DNA from: Catellatospora sp. KI3
GTDB taxonomy: Bacteria; Actinomycetota; Actinomycetes; Mycobacteriales; Micromonosporaceae
NCBI RefSeq assembly: GCF_029948125.1
Contig: NZ_JASAMB010000005.1
Span: forward strand, 1 to 64,000
Length of the DNA stretch: 64,000 bases
Reading direction: 5' to 3'
In this document: positions 60,914 through 64,000 of the stretch, in pieces
Layout: every line of letters begins with the position of its first letter
How positions within the stretch are numbered: the first letter of the stretch is position 1
The notes under the pieces: model-generated
Told to the model about the DNA's origin: nothing
The model's database searches: none
Seen by the model: the letters and a program-made list of their open reading frames with translations, nothing else
Translations under genes and position numbers: made by a program

Positions 60914-62175
60914 CTGGCGTCCCGCCGGCCCCAGCGGGCGGCTGTGATGGCCAGCTCGACCGGATAGACCAGGCGGAAGTCGCGGAACTGCCACTGCTCG
61001 ACGACGGCCGCGGCCAGGATGTTCTGCCCGTCGGGGCCGAACCGCACCCCGTTCCACGGCATGATCATCGAAGTGGCGGGCAGGCTGGTCTGCCGCAGCG
61101 CGGTGCGGATCGCGGCCGGATCGCCGGACCGGGCCGCGTCGACGGCCCCGGCCAGCGTGATCATCGCGGTGAAGGCGTCGGCGGCCGCCGCGCTCATCGG
61201 CCGGTCGAAGCGCTGCTGGTACAGCCGGAGCACGTCGCGGGCGACCGGATTGCGCCCGGCGTAATCCTGCGACCAGGGCATCGCCCGCATCATGGTGGTC
61301 GCCTCCGGCAGCGGCCGGTCGAACTGGCGGAAGCCCTGGCCCAGGCCGTACAGCGGGATGCCGGAGCGGTCGGCGGCGGCGACGATGGCCGCGGCGCCGG
61401 CGGTGCTCCGCGCCCAGGCGAGCACCGCGTCCGGCTCGGCACCGGCGTCGCCGGAGTGGACGTCCGGGTCGAGCGTGTCGGGGGAGTCCGCGGCGGACAT
61501 CTGGACCTGCGCGGCGACGGCGGCCCCCGAGCGCGGCACGAGTTCACGCAGGCGCACCGCCGCGGCGGCGCCCTCGGCGCCGGCCTCGGTGACCAGCAGC
61601 ACCCGGTGCCCGCCGCCGCCCGGCCGCGCCGGCTGGCGGCCCAGCAGCGAGAAGGCGCTGTCGGCGAGCTGGCTGTCGCTGGGACCGGTGCGGAAGTACC
61701 AGTCCACCCCGAGCTCGGTCAGGTAGTCGGCGGTGGTTCGCGCGTCCAGCAGGGGCACCCGCAGCCGCTGCACCTCCGTACCCGCGGCCTCGGTGGATTC
61801 GGCGCTGTCGGCGGTGATCAGGCCGATCGCGTGGCGCTCGGTGACCAGCGCGGACACCTGCGCCGAGGCGGTGACGGGGTTGCCCGCCGTATCGGCGGTG
61901 ACCAGCTGCAGCGCCGCCCCGCCGAGTCCGGGCAGGCCGGTTCCCGCGGCCAGCGGCACCGCCAGCGTCGGGTGGGCCTGGTTGACGACCTCGACCGCCA
62001 GCTGCGCCCCGCGCACCGCGTCGGCGCCGGTCTCGGCGGCCGGGCCGGTCAGCGGTGCGAGCACCCCCACGACCAGCGGCCGCGCCGGCGGGGTGACGGA
62101 AGTGCATCCGCCGGTGGCAGCAGCGGCCGAGGCCAGGCACCAAACCAGGCACCAGGCCGGGCGCAGCCGAATCAT
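60910..62175 (-). CDS. LivK-like periplasmic binding lipoprotein
   Basis: A 421-residue type I periplasmic binding protein (branched-chain amino acid/amide/urea-type) with lipobox ATGGC. Signature VVGVLAPLTGPAAETGADAVRGAQLA with the typical Ser/Thr-rich pocket. No LivHMFG transporter is adjacent, so it may act as a sensor or supply the operon's ABC importer. First gene of the operon; overlap GTGA with the amidohydrolase. Divergent from a NIT-domain kinase. Confidence 0.84.
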   Translation of the reverse strand: MIRLRPAWCLVWCLASAAAATGGCTSVTPPARPLVVGVLAPLTGPAAETGADAVRGAQLAVEVVNQAHPTLAVPLAAGTGLPGLGGAALQLVTADTAGNPVTASAQVSALVTERHAIGLITADSAESTEAAGTEVQRLRVPLLDARTTADYLTELGVDWYFRTGPSDSQLADSAFSLLGRQPARPGGGGHRVLLVTEAGAEGAAAAVRLRELVPRSGAAVAAQVQMSAADSPDTLDPDVHSGDAGAEPDAVLAWARSTAGAAAIVAAADRSGIPLYGLGQGFRQFDRPLPEATTMMRAMPWSQDYAGRNPVARDVLRLYQQRFDRPMSAAAADAFTAMITLAGAVDAARSGDPAAIRTALRQTSLPATSMIMPWNGVRFGPDGQNILAAAVVEQWQFRDFRLVYPVELAITAARWGRRDAR

Positions 62176-62385
62176 GGACGTACACTCCGAATCGATGTTC
62201 TTGCACATGGACATCCGTCGCACGGACCGGGGTATCTTTTCGTGCTCGATCGAGAGTTTCAAGCCCCTGCGTCGGAAGTATTCGATTCGGTAAGTTGATC
62301 CGCCGGAGAGACTTGCTGCAACATTCGTGCTGCCGGTTAGATATGACCCGACGACCGGGTCGCTCCGGTTAGGACAGATTGCAAG
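62176..62385. promoter_or_regulatory. Divergent promoter region, binding protein and NIT kinase
   Basis: 210 bases between divergent starts; A/T-richer than the flanks. Contains the short palindrome CGACCGGGTCG (62,351-62,361). No clear operator identified. Confidence 0.45.
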
Positions 62386-64000
62386 ATGGAAGTGGTGACG
62401 CCGATGACGGCCGACGAGCCCGGCGAACGGCCCCCCAGCTGGCGGGCGGGCGGCGTCCATCGGCGACCCTCCCCCCTGCGTACGCCGCACTGGCGGGTGC
62501 CGACCAAGCTCGCCGCGGTGCTCACCGTGCCGCTGCTGGGCTTCCTCGTGGTCACCGGCGTCCAGATCACCGACTCGGTGCGCGCCGCGTCCGGCCTCAA
62601 CGGCTTCTCCCAGCAGGTCAAGCTGGGGGTCGAGGTGACCGGGCTGGTGCACGAGCTGCAGCGCGAGCGCGACCGCACCGTCGGCATGCTCGCCGCGCTG
62701 TCGGCGCGCCGATCGCAGCAGCGCGACGTGGGCAGCCTCGCCCCGGAGTGGACCGCCGTCGACCGGGCGGTGCAGCAGCTGCGGGCCCGGACCCGGCCGC
62801 TGCTGGGCAGCGACGAGGCGCTGGCCGAGGTGTTCGCGCGGGCCGACGTGCGGCTGACCGACCTGGCCCGGGTGCGCGAGGGCGTCACGCAGGGCTGGCT
62901 GCGTACGCAGGCGGTGTTCGACCTGTACAGCAGCACCATCGCCGACCTGCAGGCGCTGCTGCCCGCGGGCGACCCCGGCGGCGACGCCGAACTCGGGCGG
63001 CAGGTGCGCGGCTTCACCGACCTGGCCCGGGCCAAGGAGCTCGCCGCCCAGATCCGCGGCCAGCTCTACCTGCTGTGCCGCAGCTACGGCACGCCGACCG
63101 AGAACGGCTGGGACAGCCGCATCGCCGACCTGCGCGCCCAGCGTACCGCCGCGCTGGCGCGGTTCCGGGCCGACGCGGTGCCCGCACAGGTCGCCCGCTT
63201 CGACGACACCGTCGCCGGCCAGGCCGTGCGCAACGCCGACCGGCTGGAGCAGCTGATCGCGGAGGAGGGCGCGGCCGCCGAGCGCGGCGTCGACGCCCAG
63301 CAGTGGTGGATGGCCAGCACGACCGAGCTGCAGCTGCTGCGTACCGTGGAGCAGATCCTGGTCGACGACGCGGTCGCCGCCGTCGGCGGCGCCAGCGGCG
63401 ACCTGTGGCGCACCACCCTGATCCGGTCGCTCACCGCCATCGGCCTGCTGCTGGCGGCGCTGATGCTGTCCGTCGTGATCGGCCGGAACATGGCCTTCAC
63501 GCTGCGGTCGCTGCGGGAGCAGGCCCTGGTCGTGGCCGAGGTGCGGCTGCCGCGCGTGATCGAGCAGCTGCGCGCCTCCACGAGCGCGTCCGCGCCGATC
63601 CGGGTCGATCCGATCCGGGTGGGGTCGCGCGACGAGGTCGCCGAGGTGGCCGACGCGTTCACCGCCGTGCACCGCAGCGCGGTGCGGCTGGCCACCGAGC
63701 AGGCCGCGATGCGCCGCAACGTCAACGAGATCTTCATCAAGCTCGCGCTGCGCAGCCAGAGCCTGGTCGACCGGCAGCTGCAGCTGCTCGACGACATGGA
63801 GCACGCCGAGGTCGACCCGGACAAGCTGGGCAACCTGTTCCGGCTCGACCACCTCGCCGCGCGCCTGCGCCGCAACGACGAGAACCTGCTGGTGCTCGCG
63901 GGCGGCGACACCGCCCGGCACTGGAGCCGCCCCCGCGACCTCAACGAGATCGTGCTGGCCGCGGCGGGCGAGGTCGAGCACTACGAGCGCGTCGACCACG
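62386..64000 (+). CDS. Nitrate/nitrite-sensing-type histidine kinase (partial)
   Basis: 538 codons before the window edge cuts the gene. Two membrane spans (~40-60 and ~352-375) bracket a helical NIT domain (LVHELQRERDRTVGMLAALS ... TTELQLLRTVEQILVDDAVA), then HAMP-like, and a helical dimerisation part (INLALRSQSLVDRQL-like: FIKLALRSQSLVDRQLQLLD). The ATPase domain is beyond the edge. This architecture is the CvnA-type kinase of actinobacterial conservons, usually followed by roadblock, DUF742 and GTPase genes (not visible). ATG 62386 or 62404 are both possible. Confidence 0.85.
   Translation, partial: MEVVTPMTADEPGERPPSWRAGGVHRRPSPLRTPHWRVPTKLAAVLTVPLLGFLVVTGVQITDSVRAASGLNGFSQQVKLGVEVTGLVHELQRERDRTVGMLAALSARRSQQRDVGSLAPEWTAVDRAVQQLRARTRPLLGSDEALAEVFARADVRLTDLARVREGVTQGWLRTQAVFDLYSSTIADLQALLPAGDPGGDAELGRQVRGFTDLARAKELAAQIRGQLYLLCRSYGTPTENGWDSRIADLRAQRTAALARFRADAVPAQVARFDDTVAGQAVRNADRLEQLIAEEGAAAERGVDAQQWWMASTTELQLLRTVEQILVDDAVAAVGGASGDLWRTTLIRSLTAIGLLLAALMLSVVIGRNMAFTLRSLREQALVVAEVRLPRVIEQLRASTSASAPIRVDPIRVGSRDEVAEVADAFTAVHRSAVRLATEQAAMRRNVNEIFIKLALRSQSLVDRQLQLLDDMEHAEVDPDKLGNLFRLDHLAARLRRNDENLLVLAGGDTARHWSRPRDLNEIVLAAAGEVEHYERVDH

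Noticed and set aside
62176-63999. Extension of the LivK-like frame upstream through the NIT kinase region
   Set aside because: The binding protein has its own lipoprotein signal at 62175, and the plus strand upstream encodes a coherent NIT-domain kinase.

Overview
The window is roughly 70-73% G+C with dense gene packing, many 4-base start/stop overlaps, three LacI regulators, several secreted carbohydrate-active enzymes and a nitrate-sensing (NIT) type histidine kinase. This fits a soil or plant-associated actinomycete, most likely a member of the Micromonosporaceae (inference from gene style; no rRNA gene is present to settle it). No tRNA, rRNA, CRISPR array, transposase or integrase was recognised.

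Bases 1-10,355 (mostly minus strand) form a pectin/uronate block: a secreted protein cut by the window edge, a PL1 pectate lyase, a Gfo/Idh/MocA oxidoreductase, and a tightly overlapping operon of oxidoreductase, uronate isomerase (UxaC), an L-fuconate-dehydratase-like enolase-superfamily enzyme and a fructuronate/tagaturonate reductase. A divergent LacI gene leads directly into a CUT1 sugar ABC transporter (to 14,200). The perfect palindrome CAAACGTTTG lies in front of the uronate operon and again in front of a distant DUF6807 (PmoA) gene at 22.3 kb, which defines a probable regulon.

Bases 14,200-24,200 hold small conserved genes, two families of dispersed intergenic repeats, and three damaged genes: a TetR remnant, a frameshifted methionine aminopeptidase, and a PHP hydrolase remnant that abuts a repeat. 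Bases 23,172-39,477 are a beta-L-arabinofuranoside block: LacI, intracellular GH127, ABC transporter, an 1100-residue secreted (alpha/alpha)6-barrel glycosidase with two discoidin domains, a third LacI, and a Tat-exported GH127/GH146 with a LamG domain. Operator-like sequences link the two arabinofuranosidases.

Bases 39,900-49,305 carry ordinary accessory genes (XRE-cupin plus GNAT, ureohydrolase-like protein, X-Pro dipeptidyl-peptidase, PHP phosphatase) and an overlapping signalling trio (receiver-PP2C phosphatase, CHASE3-type histidine kinase, response regulator).

Bases ~49,380-55,450 are a clearly lower-G+C island with foreign codon use: a PyrE-like phosphoribosyltransferase facing a four-gene operon (degenerate PfkB kinase, methyltransferase, APH-like kinase fused to a PLD-like domain, radical SAM enzyme), plus a divergent membrane protein. 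This is the best candidate for an undescribed system. Its right edge runs into the 3' end of the next gene.

Bases 55,453-62,175 are a six-gene coupled operon (periplasmic binding protein, cytosine-deaminase-like amidohydrolase, ABC ATPase and permease, second binding protein, FAD-linked oxidase) that probably imports and breaks down a nitrogenous, possibly pyrimidine-like compound. A NIT-domain histidine kinase is divergent from it and runs off the right edge.
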